Shown: piece after piece, positions 11,258 through 23,319 of the stretch
How the letters are laid out: each line of letters starts with the position of its first letter
How positions within the stretch are numbered: position 1 is the first letter of the stretch
Source: Copromyces sp. CBS 386.78
Taxonomy: Eukaryota; Ascomycota; Sordariomycetes; Sordariales; Sordariaceae
NCBI GenBank assembly: GCA_030685235.1
Contig: MU839091.1
Coordinates: 496,001 to 560,000, forward strand
Direction of reading: 5' to 3'
Length of the DNA: 64,000 nucleotides
Program-made: the position numbers and the translations under genes
The notes under the pieces: model-generated
Seen by the model: only the letters and a program-made list of their open reading frames with translations
Told to the model about the DNA's origin: nothing
Database searches by the model: none

Positions 11258-13068
11258 TTACCGTCTACCAAGCTTCCACTGAGCAATCGTATCCTGGATC
11301 TGATCCCAACCGAGCTCCGTAGTCTTGAGTCCTTGCACCGTCGCCTCCTGCAACACCACCGTCGGCGCGCCGCTTCCTTGGCCAGCGTTGTTAGCCATAC
11401 CACCGACCACGCGCTTGGCAACCCTCCGGAGGTCCTTAACTGTCAGCTCGTTGATACGGCGCGTCATCTCGCGCACGGGAATCTTGCGACCATGGACCTG
11501 AACCTGGCGGCCCAGATCCTCAAGCTCGACCATGCGGCTCTCGAGGTTCATCAGCAGGCTGCTGCGGAGCTGGTTCTTGGCGCGCGAAACCTCGATCTCG
11601 CCCAGAGCCGAGTAGCCGTGCTCGGTCGTGAGGGAGTGCAGCTCGCGGCACATGACCTGCAGCATGGGCAGGGTGCGACCGGGGTAGCACGAGGCGGCGA
11701 TCCCGAAGAGACCCGAGTCCGTGTACGAGTGGTTGAAGGCCACGCAGGACTCGACCCAGCCGTGCTGATTGAGCACGTTGGTGTACAGGCGCGAGTACAT
11801 GCCCTTGCCGGGACCACCGGCGGAGAAGGAGCCGCCGCCGCCAAGGAGGGTCTGGAGAGTGGCGAGGGCGTAGATGTCGTCGTCCGAGATGGCGAGGCCC
11901 TCGAAAGCGAGCTGGATGTGGGTGAAGGTGGGAAGGTTGGGGTTGAGAGGTGGGGGCTGTGGTGGGAGGGTGAGGAATCCGCCGGTGTAGTGGGCGGACC
12001 TGGTCAAGTCTTCGGTGCTGATAGGTACCCGGGTGAGGAAGGGGTTGGGGGTGGCCTTCTTGGCCTTGGGAGAGAAGAGCTTGGAGAGTAGCCCGCCGCT
12101 CGGCTCGGAAGAGTCCGAGGAGGAGGAAGTTTTACTCGAGGCCTCGCTGGACTCGGACGCTAGTGAGTCGAGAGAGGTTTCGGAACCGGTCCTTGAGAGA
12201 CCAGGGGCCTCAGACGCCTTCATATCACCGAAATACTTCTCGGCGAGCTGGACGGCCTTCTCATGAGGAACACCAGCAAAGGCAACAACAAGGCGCTCGG
12301 GCCTATAGAAAGCGTCGCGGTATGTTTGGATGACGTCCCGGTTAATGTAATCTAACCTCTCCTTGGGGCAAAGCAACGGGTTTCCGAGGGTGTTGTCCTT
12401 GAAAGCAGCCATATGCACCAGCTCGGGCAGAATCAGCTCAGCCTTGGACCAAATCTCGTTGACCTCATATTGAGCCGTCATGATCTGTCCCTCAAGCTCC
12501 TCGTCTGTAAGCTTCGGATCGCGGATGGTCTCGGCCATGAGCTCAACGGCGGTGGGAATAGCCTTGTTGAAGGTAGCCGCCTGGTACATCATGGACTCGC
12601 GAGACGAGGCGCACTGAATGTTACCGCCGAGCTTCTCAACGGTCTCGAGCATCTCGTCGGCAGTCCTCGTACTTGTGGACTTGAAGGCTAGTCGGTCCAT
12701 GATGTGACTGGCGCCCCGAACATAGTCGTTCTCGTATCGTGACCCCGCATCGATGTAGACACCCACGCCGGAGAAGGCATCGGGAAGGTCCTCGGAAGCG
12801 ACACGGACGCCATTGGAGAGAGTGGTGATGTTGTCGCGCTCGGTCGGTTCCTGAAGTCATAGTCAGTACTTGCCCAATTGCATCATCATGGCCAGAATTT
12901 TGGAGCTTTCTTCAGACTTGGGAGCCGTACCTTGGTGTTGATAGCGCCGGCTTTCGTAGCCAAAGTCCTGACATTGCTAACGGGTAGAGGGCCTGCCCGC
13001 GTCCTCCTCAAGGACGAGCATCTGGAGGATTGGGCTACTAGCCGCGCTGGCCGGAAGCGATTCAGCAT
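11258..13068 (-). CDS. mas2: Mitochondrial processing peptidase alpha subunit
   Basis: This is the non-catalytic, presequence-binding subunit of the matrix protease that removes targeting peptides from imported proteins. Exons are 13068-12931 and 12850-11258 on the minus strand, joined in phase 0, giving 576 aa, the family length. Residues 1-46 form an Arg/Ser-rich mitochondrial presequence (MLNRFRPARL...). The body has the inactive M16 fold with ASHIMDRLAFKST in place of the HxxEH zinc site of the beta subunit, and the glycine-rich loop LLGGGGSFSAGGPGKGMYSR, which is diagnostic of the alpha subunit. A Ser/Glu-rich insert (SLASESSEASSKTSSSS) separates the two halves. The yeast name is MAS2. 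Confidence 0.95.
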
Positions 13069-15265
13069 GGCTGCAACAGTTGTGATCCGGCAGACGTGAT
13101 GTGGATGATCTACCTCGTCCGGTATAATGTCATTGCTCAACCGCAACTTCTGGGCACTTGGATGCAAATGTGAGTGCTGCCGTGCCGCCAGTGAAAATGC
13201 GGCACCAGCCCACCAGGCAGCTTGCCAGCCCACCATGCCCGGACTGTGCAGCGGCCAGCGGGCGGCAGCAAAGCAGCCCTGGAGCAACGGGGGAAGGCAC
13301 GCGCTGCTTCATCGACCCAGCGTCAATGCGCAGCGGGTCGTGGCAGGTGCAGCCCAACCGAAGTCCAGAACTTCAATCCACTTTGCCCCACAAAGCCCTT
13401 CTAGCTTCCCTGCAAAGGCGCCTTATCGATATGATTAGCTAGTGTACCTTGGCCACCGTCAAGGCTATCGTGCGGAACCCATGTCCACAGCGACTTCGGT
13501 TGGCACGCAAGCATTTTGGCTCTTTGAGTGCTCGCTCAGCTGAGCACTTGTGGCACTTTTTGGATGTCGCGGTTGCTGCCGCGTGAGTGCGAAAATGGGA
13601 GAGTTACACTCGAGGGTTTCATGGAGGTTATAATAGTTCCAATCAATATGTTGCTCCCTTAGAATCGAGTACTGTACGATTTAAACCTGGAGAAGATTGT
13701 CCCGAAGCAGCCGCTCGCCGGTAAATGCCACGAGTGGATGCTTTTCTGCGGATGAGAGACTCGCATGTCGACAATGGCAGACAGCGGACAACACGCAGTA
13801 GTGTACCTACAGTACAGATCTCATGTACACATACAGCCGCCTCATGGTCTGAGGATTTGTGGGATGTCAAGATAAGAAAGAGTTCACTGTTTGTTTAGGG
13901 GGGGCACCAGCTGAGAGGTGTCATATCCAATGTGCACCTGGCCTCATATCAGTCAGGCTCGATACCTAAGAAGGTAAGGTAGCCGCATAGGAAAGGTCAA
14001 TTCTACACTGTGCCAGCCAAGAGCAACCCTTTGTGTTTTTCTTCCAATCCATGCCTCATCTCCCGCGCCAGACTCCTGCAGCAAGGTACATTCATCAGCA
14101 TCTAGGGAGGCAGCTGAACCACACAAGTCAGCGCCCATTCGCGCGTCCAATACGGCAGTCATTACACCATTCCTTACACCAAGGGCGATGTCAAGGGCAT
14201 CATGGGCATCATGAACACCATGTATGGACAAACGGTTGCATATGTGATGGATGGTCCGAGGGCCTTATAGTGACGACGTGACGGCTACGTAGAGGTACCT
14301 AGGTATGGATGGGCCGGATGGATCACAATGGGCCATGGGTGCGCACCCACCCCAAATCCATCCATCCATCATGCCCATTTCCACTTTGGATCGCTTGTCT
14401 CCTCTGAGTCTGGGCTCGCCCAGGACAAAATTGATGACACCCGAGTCCAAGTTCTAAGCCCAGGCTGGGCGGCGTTCACGCACGAAGCCAACAACAACTG
14501 ACTAAATTGATTGCCCAAAATACAGCAGGACTGTATAGCTTGACAACACGCCCTTACTGGGCATCGAATGCGGTAAAATTGCTGATTTTCGTGGTGTTCT
14601 GGCTGAGTTTGGTGTTTTGAGCGGTGGACTTTGGGTGTCATCAATTTTGTCCTGGGCGAGCTGGGGTCTTTGGCTTGGTCGGCACAGCTCGACAGGCACG
14701 ACGGGATGTGAGGCCTTGAGAATCACCCCGGGACTGGTAGAGGAACTCCATCAGGGCCACCAGAGGACCCAGGGCCCCTCCCCTCCAGACCCCATTTGAC
14801 CTTGGAACTGGGCTGGACTCCTGGTCAACTTCCGGGTTGTTGTTGGTGGTGGATGGATGGTACGGATAACGGCTCTGTAAAAGAAAAGCATGAACGATAC
14901 AAAGTTGACTTTAACAGGCACTGGTCTGACCTTCAAACCTCTCCGTATCTTTTTTTTTACAAATCGACCGCCGCCTCGCTGTTATTTCTTTTCTCTCCTT
15001 TTCCGGTCCCTGACTCAAGTTGTTCCTGCCGTATATGAGAGTATTCTTCATTCCGCCCAACCTCTTGCTCCTTCTGTTTGTTTATAATTAGACAGCGGTC
15101 ACAACTTCCCCCCTTGTTCCTGCCTCTACCGCTGGTCGATTCGTATACAACGGACTGTGGGAATCGATCCATCGCTGCCTGCACAACTGTCACTGGCACC
15201 TTCCTGGCTTTCTCTGTATACCCTCCTACCGACCTCACCTTCCTTACCTGTTACTTCCAGAGGGG
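13069..15265. promoter_or_regulatory. Divergent intergenic region between MPP-alpha and the FHA-RING gene
   Basis: About 2.2 kb contains no supportable gene. The frames here lack motifs and consistent splice sites. The right part (about 14900-15265) is pyrimidine-rich and is probably the 5' leader of the downstream FHA-RING gene, with several upstream ATGs (for example 14890). A GTAGAGGTACCTAGGTATGG motif lies near 14289. Confidence 0.5.
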
Positions 15266-17524
15266 ATGTTCACCCATTCGACCCCAGCGCCCGCATTTCC
15301 GGGTTTTGCGAGTGATGCAGTCGCTTCTTCACCAGGTGTTGCAGCCTCGCCCACGTCCGGCGCTGCTACTGGAAGCTCGGGGTCGTCGAGAACAAGTCGA
15401 CTGCGTGGGCTGAGTTACATTCGGAATTATACCCAGACTCACATCCTGTCGCGGGACCCGAGTCACTCTTCGCAGACGGCGACGCCCATCTCGCCCGTCA
15501 ACGCCTCGGGACATCCCTCCGTGACCTTACACACCGACACCATCCACTCGTCAAGCGGCACGGTCAGCAGCACCACCACCTCTGCTGGCCCTGGTTCGGG
15601 CCCCGAAGCCCCCACAGCCACTCCAGCGTCCGTCGCCAGCGCAAACAACATCGTCTCCGCAACTGGCACCCAGCACCACGGCCGCGCCCATCACCAGAAT
15701 TCCTCCTCTCTCTCCGCCATCCATATCCCCTTCATTTCCCGCGGCCAAAGCGACCCTGCGCGCCTGCCCCGACATTCGCCTTCGCTCTCCACCAACGACG
15801 CGACTGTAAACACCAACCACTCGGCCTCTGTGCGGTCTAATCGAACGCCATTTTCTCTTCTTACCTCTCGCTCCCACTCCCTCACCGACGGTATCCCTTC
15901 TGCATCTCTGGAGTCACCTACTACCACCACGCCGACGACATCAGTTCCTCCAGGCACAGCTCCTCCTTCGGATGACAACGGCATTCGGGTGGCTGCAGAC
16001 ACATCCGACAGCAACAGCTCCTCTTCGGACAACTTTGATAACAACAATAACGCGGCCACCATGACCAGGGCTCGATCCGCGACTACAAGCGACGTTGCGA
16101 GCAGGGCTGAAACCGGTGGAAATATGGAGTCACTTCCTTCAATACGGTTCAGCACCTTCTACGACCCTAGGGCGACACGCCCGTCGCTTACCTTCTCTCC
16201 GATCTCACGCACTCTACCGACCGGAAAAGAAATCATTCGCGTCGGCAGATATTCCGAAAGAGATAAACCTTCAGCGGTGCCGCATAATGTGCCCTCGGCA
16301 GCGCCCGTAGGATTTAAAAGCAAGGTCGTTAGCAGGCGGCATTGCGAGTTCTGGTATGAAGACGGAAAATGGTTCATCAAAGACGTCAAAAGCAGTAGCG
16401 GAACCTTCCTCAACCATATACGCCTTAGTCCTCCTGGAACCGAATCCAAGCCCTTCCCAGTCAACGATGGCGATATCGTGCAGTTGGGCATCGACTTCAA
16501 GGGCGGCGAGGAGATGATATTCCGCTGTGTTAAAATGAGGCTCGAGCTAAACCGTGGCTGGCAGGCCAAACTCAACGCCTTCAAGTTAGTATTCCACCGC
16601 TTGCCGTCTTGTCCTACGCTGCAGGCTCTTTAACCTGTCGTGCCTTCTCTTTTGACATATCAGCTGACTCTTCTACAGTATGCAAACGCACAAGAGGCTT
16701 AGAAACATGACAGCCCAAAGTTCTGCGAATGGCGCTTCTCAGTCATATTCACAAGACTGCTCGATCTGTCTCAATAGCATAGCGGTTAGTAACCCACAAC
16801 CTTCTACACCTACTTTCATCTTGTTCTGGTGACTAATCAAACCTTCGGATAACAGCCCTGCCAGTCTCTGTTTGTTGCCCCCTGCTCGCATACATGGCAC
16901 TACAAGTGCATCCGATCATTATTGTCATCGCCATCTTATCCTCAGTTCATATGCCCGAACTGCCGTGCCGCTGCCGATCTTGAGGCTGAAGTTGACGACC
17001 CGGAAGATTGGGAGCAACTGGAGGCGGATGAACAGATGGAAGACGCCGTATACGTTCAGGATGAAAGCCAAGCCAGCTCCAACGACGCCCAAGCTCGACC
17101 GGCAGCCGCCACGCCGATTCACCAGCATGAAACAGACGCTAGCGGTGACGTAACGATGCTGTATTCGAACCCGCAGCAGCCCGCCGTATCTAATCCCTTC
17201 GACGGGACTAGCCGCCCCGTGGTCTCGCATAACTCAACGTCGCAGCCTGTGCCCATTCGGCAGAACCCAGCTGCGGTCAACGGTCCAGCAGGCGAAAGCC
17301 GCCGAGATGCCGCCAGGACTCCGTCGCCCACTGGAATCGCTCACGTCGTCGCCGCTCACGAGGGACCCATAACACCACGCAACGATGTCGGACCTTGGGT
17401 CTTTGATGGCGGCAGCACCACACGTACGCGAGCCAACGGAGAACCAGACAGTGCTTCGAGACTAGGCAGTCTGGAAGCCGCAGTAGCAGGTGCTCACATC
17501 ACTCAGGGTACTGGGAGTACATAG
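15266..17524 (+). CDS. dma1: FHA-RING E3 ubiquitin ligase, Dma1/CHFR/RNF8 type
   Basis: Exons are 15266-16584, 16679-16784 and 16856-17524, giving 697 aa. The family ubiquitinates mitotic-exit and septation regulators and acts in spindle-position checkpoints. Residues 1 to about 290 are Ser/Thr-rich and disordered. The FHA phosphothreonine-binding domain covers roughly residues 300-430, with IIRVGRYSER, the SRRHCEFWYEDG signature and SSSGTFLNHIRLS. The RING finger covers residues 467-511: CSIC, then APCSHTWHYKCI, then CPNC. The second intron splits the RING between its first and second zinc-ligand pairs, and the joined frame restores all ligands. The last ~185 residues are disordered. The FHA-then-RING order is typical of Dma proteins. 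Confidence 0.93.
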
Positions 17525-18513
17525 CCTCTGTTCCTGTCTCCGGTACGGGCTACAGTCTACGATCAACTCAGGTAATCAGTAGCTTGCACACGATGGGTCC
17601 CTCATTGCATGGACTAGTACGGCGGTCTCCGGCCTACGGTCCAGGATCAATTCAGCTATCCAACAGGTTACCCACGTTGACACTCTGCTTAGCATTTACT
17701 GCATGGGGCGTTATTTGTTCTTCATCATCTCTCCTTCGTCGGTCATGGTGGAGTGATTTTTGTTATACTACATGCTGCCGGTTTGGTCTCCGTCGAATAA
17801 GGTGTATGAACGCTGGCATCTAATGGAGTTGCGAGGTTTTTTGTTGATCTGGGAAAGAAGTCAAAAGAGGAAGTGTTTGTAAGTTTTCTGTCATATACGA
17901 CACGGAGCATATGTCACAAACGAGAAGCCTAAAACCACTGCCCGGTGCTCGATCTCTGCTCTGGCCTGACACACCTCAGCTACCAAGCCCAAGCATGAGA
18001 GAGGCAACGCCGTTGAGTAGGAGAGTGAGAGCTAGAGGAAGAAATGGTCACATATATACTTAGTGGGAGGGAAGGATAAGTTGATAGTATGTAGACAGCA
18101 TCATCATTGTTTGTGTCTTGAGGAGTTATGTCGTGGGGGAAAAGACGGGTTCTGTTCATTTCTTCGGATAGTACGAATCAAGGGTTGGGCTGGCATAGCC
18201 ATTTACTATCAGGCGTACACATATTTACCACGACGATATAATAGGACATAGCGATACGAGTTTACTTGGCCGCTAGATAATATACGTGTCGAAGTCTTGT
18301 TGATTTAGTTGAGGATATATAATGATACAAGATTTGATCATGAACGCTTTCATCGATGAGTGACACAAGAAAGAAACATGGGACATGTCTCCCTCATGCT
18401 CTCTCTTCACGATGAAACCGCTTCATGCAAAAGACACGCCCCGTGTATTCGAATCGTCATGTACCACTACAAAACCAAAAAAAACCCTAATTCGTAACCT
18501 TCGTACCCATCCA
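17525..18513. other. Convergent 3' interval between FHA-RING gene and VPS16
   Basis: About 1 kb between two gene ends. It becomes AT-rich towards 18240-18330. I see no gene or structured RNA; both 3' UTRs should lie here. Confidence 0.6.
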
Positions 18514-21264
18514 TCACCGCCTAAAAACACTCTGTCCCAACCGCTCAATATCCCTCCCTTCCTGCGTGCCCCTACCAGCCTCCTCCAACAACCGCGCCCA
18601 ACTCTCCGCATCCTTGTACTTAACCGCCTCCTCAGCAGCCTTCACGCGCATCCCGCACTTCTCGTACATACCAATAGTCGCCCCTTGTTCCATCGAGGGT
18701 GCACACTTGGGGATAAACGTCGCCGCCAGTCGCTGATTACCTGCTTGCAGCACTTGGGTGTAAAACGGCTCCCAGCCGATGGGCGACTTGCGGTTTTTGG
18801 AGGAGAGGTCTTCGATTTCGGACCAGTCGCGTTTGGAGATTAGGGCTTGGAGACTTTGGGGTTGTTAATACTTGAGGGGAAAACAAAAAGGAAAAAAAGG
18901 GGAAGGGGGAGAGGAATAAAGGGGCAAAAGAGAAAAACAAAAACATACCGAATCCACCAAGCAACCTTCTCCGTAACCTTAAACTCGCTTTGCACCTTCT
19001 TCGCCCGTCCATGATACCCCAACCGGACGAGCTTAAACACCGTCTGATTAACCGACAAGCCCGTGAACGTCTCCGGGTGCAAATCGCGATCAAACGCCTC
19101 CTGCATCCTCAGCAGCGTCGTCGCCTCCTTTAGCGCCGACAGCTCAAACGCGTTTTCTTTGGCGTTGTCCGACAACAACTTGGCTGCTAGCGCTAGCTTG
19201 TCCGCTGCCGTTCGGGCCTCCGGTTGACGTAGAGCTTCGCGCACGAACACGTCGGACCCGTCGACCCGTCGGTCGTCTTGGTAGTAGAGGTCCTTTAACA
19301 AAGCGGTGTCTTCGCAGGTTGTGCTGCCGCTGCCGGCTTGCTTGTAATGGGAATGATTGTCCTCGTCAACGTTGCCGAGCACGACGCCGCCGCCCAGACG
19401 GGCTGACGCCTCCACCAGCGCCGTGGCTGTGGGCCGGCTGCTGATGACCCGGAAGAAAGTTGCCAAGGGAAGCTTGCGCTTGAGCTGGTGCAGCACGAAG
19501 TAGACGAGGTCGGTGTCGCCGGACTCGATGGCCTTGTCGAGCGCGACTTCGTCTTCTTCCATGCTGAGCAGCAGTGGCACCTGTCGGCCCGCGCGCGGCT
19601 CGTGGTTGAGCAGTTCGGTGGCCAAACGGCCGCGACCTTCGTCGTAGGCGGCCCGGGCGATGGCTTCGAAAGAGATTCCCGGTTTGCCGGAGAGCTTGTC
19701 GACGATCTTGCGGCAGATGGTGTCATCGTCTTCGGCGCCGACGCGGACCTTGGCCGAGGCCCAGTGCACGTAGATCTTGTCGGTGGGTAGGCGGAGGTAG
19801 CCGGCGATCTTGAGGGCGAGGAGGTACTCGCGGCGGTTGAGCAAGCGGGCGACTAGACCGGAGGGAGAGAGGCGCTGGTATTGCTCGTAGGATAGGGGCA
19901 GGCCGATCTCGAAGAAGCGCACGGCGTTGAGCACGCGCAGGGTCTCGCACATGTCGACGAAGTCGTCGCTGTTGTAGATGTCGAGCACGGACTTGCCGAA
20001 GGAGGCGGCTTTCAGGAGCTGCTTCTGCCAGTGGATGCTGAATTCCTGGCCGGCGGCGTTGACGCAGGTGTCGACAGCTTCGACGAGGTTGGACCGGATG
20101 AGCTGGATGTTGTCATCGGCCTTTGGTGACTGCATCTCGAGCTGCTCGACGGCGTCTAGCAAGATGGATGCGGGCGAGTCGGTGCCCAGGCGGAAGACCT
20201 CTTCGATAACGTCGGGGACTTTTTGGAGGAAATCGCAGGTGTCGTTGGCGAGGACCCGGACGCCGTCGAAGTCGGGCAGGATATGGATCCGGCCATTGTC
20301 GTAATAGAACCTGGCTAGTGAGCCCCCTGGACCGACGAGACGGACTTCATCCTCCCAGGCAATGACGACGGCATCGTTGCCGCACCATTCGAAGTACTGG
20401 GGCGGGATCTTGGATTTGGAGACGTATTCGCTCAGGCGAGTCTGGAAGTCGCTGCTGATGACATGGGCCTTGCCGGTTGTCGTGTACAAAGCAACGAACT
20501 TGCCATTCGGTGAGATGCTGATATGTGAAAAGGGTCCGATATCGATGTAGCGGTCTTCGCATTCGCTTGCGTCCGAGACGTAGATGGTTTGGTCGATGCT
20601 CAGCAAAACCTCGACGGACCGGGACAATGTGTAAGCTGGCGGAACGAGAGACCACGAGTTGACCTGGCCTTCGGGAGGTTGTGCCAGGAGTTTAGGTCTC
20701 GGTTCATCATAAGCCGAGACCGATACGAGCGAGTTGTTGTTTAAGAGGGCAACGAGGCCGTGACCGTAGAACTTGCATGACCGAACCCCAACCTCATCGG
20801 CGTCGTGTCCAAGAGAGAACTGGGTGAAGTCGCCCTGAAGATCGTAGTAGCATCTCACGGTGCCGTCTCCTGTGACAACCAGAAGCTTCTCATCCTCCGA
20901 CCAGCCTAGGCCCTTGATTGAGCCCTTATCCCACGGAATGCGCCTGATAAGTTTCCCGGCACAGCTGTAGATGTCTATGCTCGGTTTTGAAGGTCTTCCT
21001 GCGGCGAATGCTACCAACTTCTCCTCATCTCGGTATAGAGCTGTGATGGTAATGTCAGAGCATGACCTTTCTGGAACACGTCATCATAGAGAGTGGGATC
21101 ACAAGGAAAACAGTACCAACAGCTCCGCCATAGGGGGCACCGGCAACAATGTAGTTGTCAAGGTCTAGGTCCGCATCAAAAACTTGGGTGTACAGTTGGG
21201 TTTTGCGGTAAAACCTTTCGCCAACCTGTTCCCATCCGGCTGTTGGATGAGGTACCTCCATCAT
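18514..21264 (-). CDS. vps16: Vacuolar protein sorting-associated protein 16 (HOPS/CORVET subunit)
   Basis: VPS16 is a core subunit of the CORVET and HOPS tethers that drive endosome and vacuole fusion, including autophagosome-vacuole fusion. Exons on the minus strand are 21264-21117, 21040-18949 and 18853-18514, giving 859 aa. The N-terminal half forms the beta-propeller (starts MMEVPHPTAGWEQVG; SIKGLGWSEDEKLLVV; ISISPNGKFVALYT). The C-terminal half is the Vps16_C alpha-solenoid (ALKIAGYLRLPTDKIYVHWA; LLLSMEEDEVALDKAIESGD; KSPIGWEPF). Both splices preserve frame (GAV|ALYRDEE and WWIR|LQALIS). The second start ATG at 21261 is equally possible. Confidence 0.95.
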
Positions 21265-21776
21265 ATCATCATGTTTGCATATTGTGAGTGTGAGTGAGAG
21301 TGATGAGAGTGTGTCGTCTCCAACAAGGTACGGGATTCCGCGTGTTGGAGGTGTCGGGTTGTCGTTCCCAACACTTGTGCACCCCCCCGGCTCTCAGGCT
21401 GCAGTGTGGTTACAGATACGCTAGCGGAGGTTCCTTGGATGACCTGGCAGGCGTGCGCAGTGGAGTCACCGTGTGGGGGGGCAGTACTGTACCTACCCAG
21501 TTGTCAGCCCCACGAGCCCCTCCATGAGCTCCCCCCATCAACCTGTGCGCTAAAGACAAAGTTCCCGGTCCGACCAGCGTCGCCATGTTTGCATCATCTC
21601 CATCCTCCGACACAGGAACGAATCATGCCGGTTAACTTGTACCAACTCCCAACTTTCCGGAGCCTTATTCTTCTGACTTCCCGCTTCTTTGATTGTTTGA
21701 GAGCCATCTCCCCAGCCATCTGTGCGTTCCGGACCTTCTCTCCGCATCGGCCACCGCAGATTCGCAACCCACCAAA
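21265..21776. promoter_or_regulatory. Shared divergent promoter of VPS16 and ATG16
   Basis: Only 512 bases separate the two start codons, so both transcripts must start from this interval. It contains a C-rich run near 21385 and G-rich runs near 21475 but no clear TATA box. No gene is supported. Confidence 0.6.
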
Positions 21777-22622
21777 ATGCCGGGCTGGCGCGACGAGTAC
21801 CTTTCATCCCTCGTGGATGCCGACCAGCGGAATCCCGTCAACCGAGAGCTTGTGGATACCTGTCAGTTGCCTTGCCCCGGCCTTGCTTGCCCTGCTTCCT
21901 CGTCTTCGTTGTGTTGTCTTGCTTGCTTGAAGCTCCCACCGCAACTCCCTTCCATTCCTTATCAAAACTTACCACCCAGCAAACATCATCCTGAACATGC
22001 AAGTACTCCAGGCCAGCACCTCTTCGACCGTATATCCGTACTAGAAGCCGAAAAGGCGGCCCTCCAACAACAAGTCGAGACCTACCTATCGTCCTCCTCG
22101 TCAAGTAGCGGTGCCGCCAACAAGCCCCGAGACCGAGACACTACCAAGACCGATGCCGCCGCTGCCGACTCAACAACAACCGCGCCGGACGCCGCCGATT
22201 CGGCCCTTCTCGCCCGCCTCCGTGTCGATCTAGCCGAAGCCCTCCGTGCAAAGGGCGACTTTCAACGGCGGTTAAATGTAGTCGAAGAGGAGCTCGTCCA
22301 CTTGCGGACCAAGACGACAACCGATAACAAGACAATACAAACATTGACGGCCGAGAGGAAAACGCTCACCATCAAGCTCCGAGACCGCGAGGAAGAGCTG
22401 CGCGCCAAGAGCAAGATGTTGGCGGACGTGCAGGATGAGTTGCAGGTACTTAACACCCACTTGGATCTTGTCGAAAAACGGCGTTCCGAGATGGAGGCGG
22501 AGAACAAGCAACTGGTAGCCCGCTTCATGAAGCGGGTAGGACAGGAGGCTGAAGCAATGAACATGGCGAATGATTCGACGTCGGGTTCAGGTCATCGATC
22601 ATCTGGTTCCAGGAGGAGATAG
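21777..22622 (+). CDS. atg16: Autophagy-related protein 16, coiled coil
   Basis: ATG16 binds the Atg12-Atg5 conjugate and forms the E3-like complex that lipidates Atg8 on growing autophagosomes. Exons are 21777-21861 and 22012-22622, giving 231 aa. The Atg5-binding N-terminus is MPGWRDEYLSSLVDADQRNP; the splice joins ELVDT to CQHLFDRISVLEAEKAALQQ. A Ser/Ala/Asp low-complexity spacer precedes a long coiled coil (LRVDLAEALRAKGDFQRRL through MEAENKQLVARFMKRVGQEA). The short fungal type without a WD40 domain has this length. Other acceptor choices in the intron break the frame. Confidence 0.93.
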   Translation: MPGWRDEYLSSLVDADQRNPVNRELVDTCQLPCPGLACPASSSSLCCLACLKLPPQLPSIPYQNLPPSKHHPEHASTPGQHLFDRISVLEAEKAALQQQVETYLSSSSSSSGAANKPRDRDTTKTDAAAADSTTTAPDAADSALLARLRVDLAEALRAKGDFQRRLNVVEEELVHLRTKTTTDNKTIQTLTAERKTLTIKLRDREEELRAKSKMLADVQDELQVLNTHLDLVEKRRSEMEAENKQLVARFMKRVGQEAEAMNMANDSTSGSGHRSSGSRRR

Positions 22623-23319
22623 GATGGAAACCCAGGAATATCGAATGCGCCCAACCCAACAGGGACGGAGAGCATCACACCGAGAGATCCACATATGGAT
22701 AAGAGGAGGGCAAAGAGGGTCATCTGAGGACGCTAACAAGTTTCGACGATCCTTTTCGGACTGGCAGCCCCTTGATCTAGCAGCGCCAAAGATACCACAA
22801 GGAAAAGGCGGACGATTTACAGTTATTTGGTCGGCATAGCGCGGGAGTTTGGGTTGGGTATCCTTGGTTATAAGCTTCGCAGCCAACGTATTATTTACTC
22901 TACACGGTGGACTGTTACAAAAGGTATGTATGTACTTGATATAAGAACCCGGCGGTATCTTTCCCTTTCCCTTTCCCTTTTAACCTTCCCGTTTCATCCC
23001 TTTCCCTTTCCCTTCCACCTCTATTTTACGCATACATACTGTTTTAAATCAGTATGACGAAGAAACAAAAAGCCCCATACAACGCGGATGATACAAGCTC
23101 GCTTCAGTTTTGAGGCGCGCCATCCAGAAAACCGCTATGCTAGAATAACAAGACACATCATACGCGCATGCATACTCCTGCGAATCTTTTGATCCCCAGG
23201 TATCATCATCATGGATGGTACCAAGAGCCCGTCAAAGCAGGAAGAGCTCGCTAATATCCTCTTCTTCTTCCAAATTCAGCACAGCACAGCATTGAAACCC
23301 CTGGTCATGGCCCCTTTCA
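22623..23319. other. Convergent 3' interval between ATG16 and DOT1 with TTTCCC repeat
   Basis: It contains a pyrimidine repeat, mostly TTTCCC units, at about 22958-23016. It probably holds both 3' UTRs. No gene is supported. Confidence 0.6.

Noticed and set aside
11048..12091. Plus-strand 347-codon frame opposite MPP-alpha
   Set aside because: Antisense shadow of a well-conserved enzyme, rich in Val/Gly/Glu/Ala from GC-rich codons.
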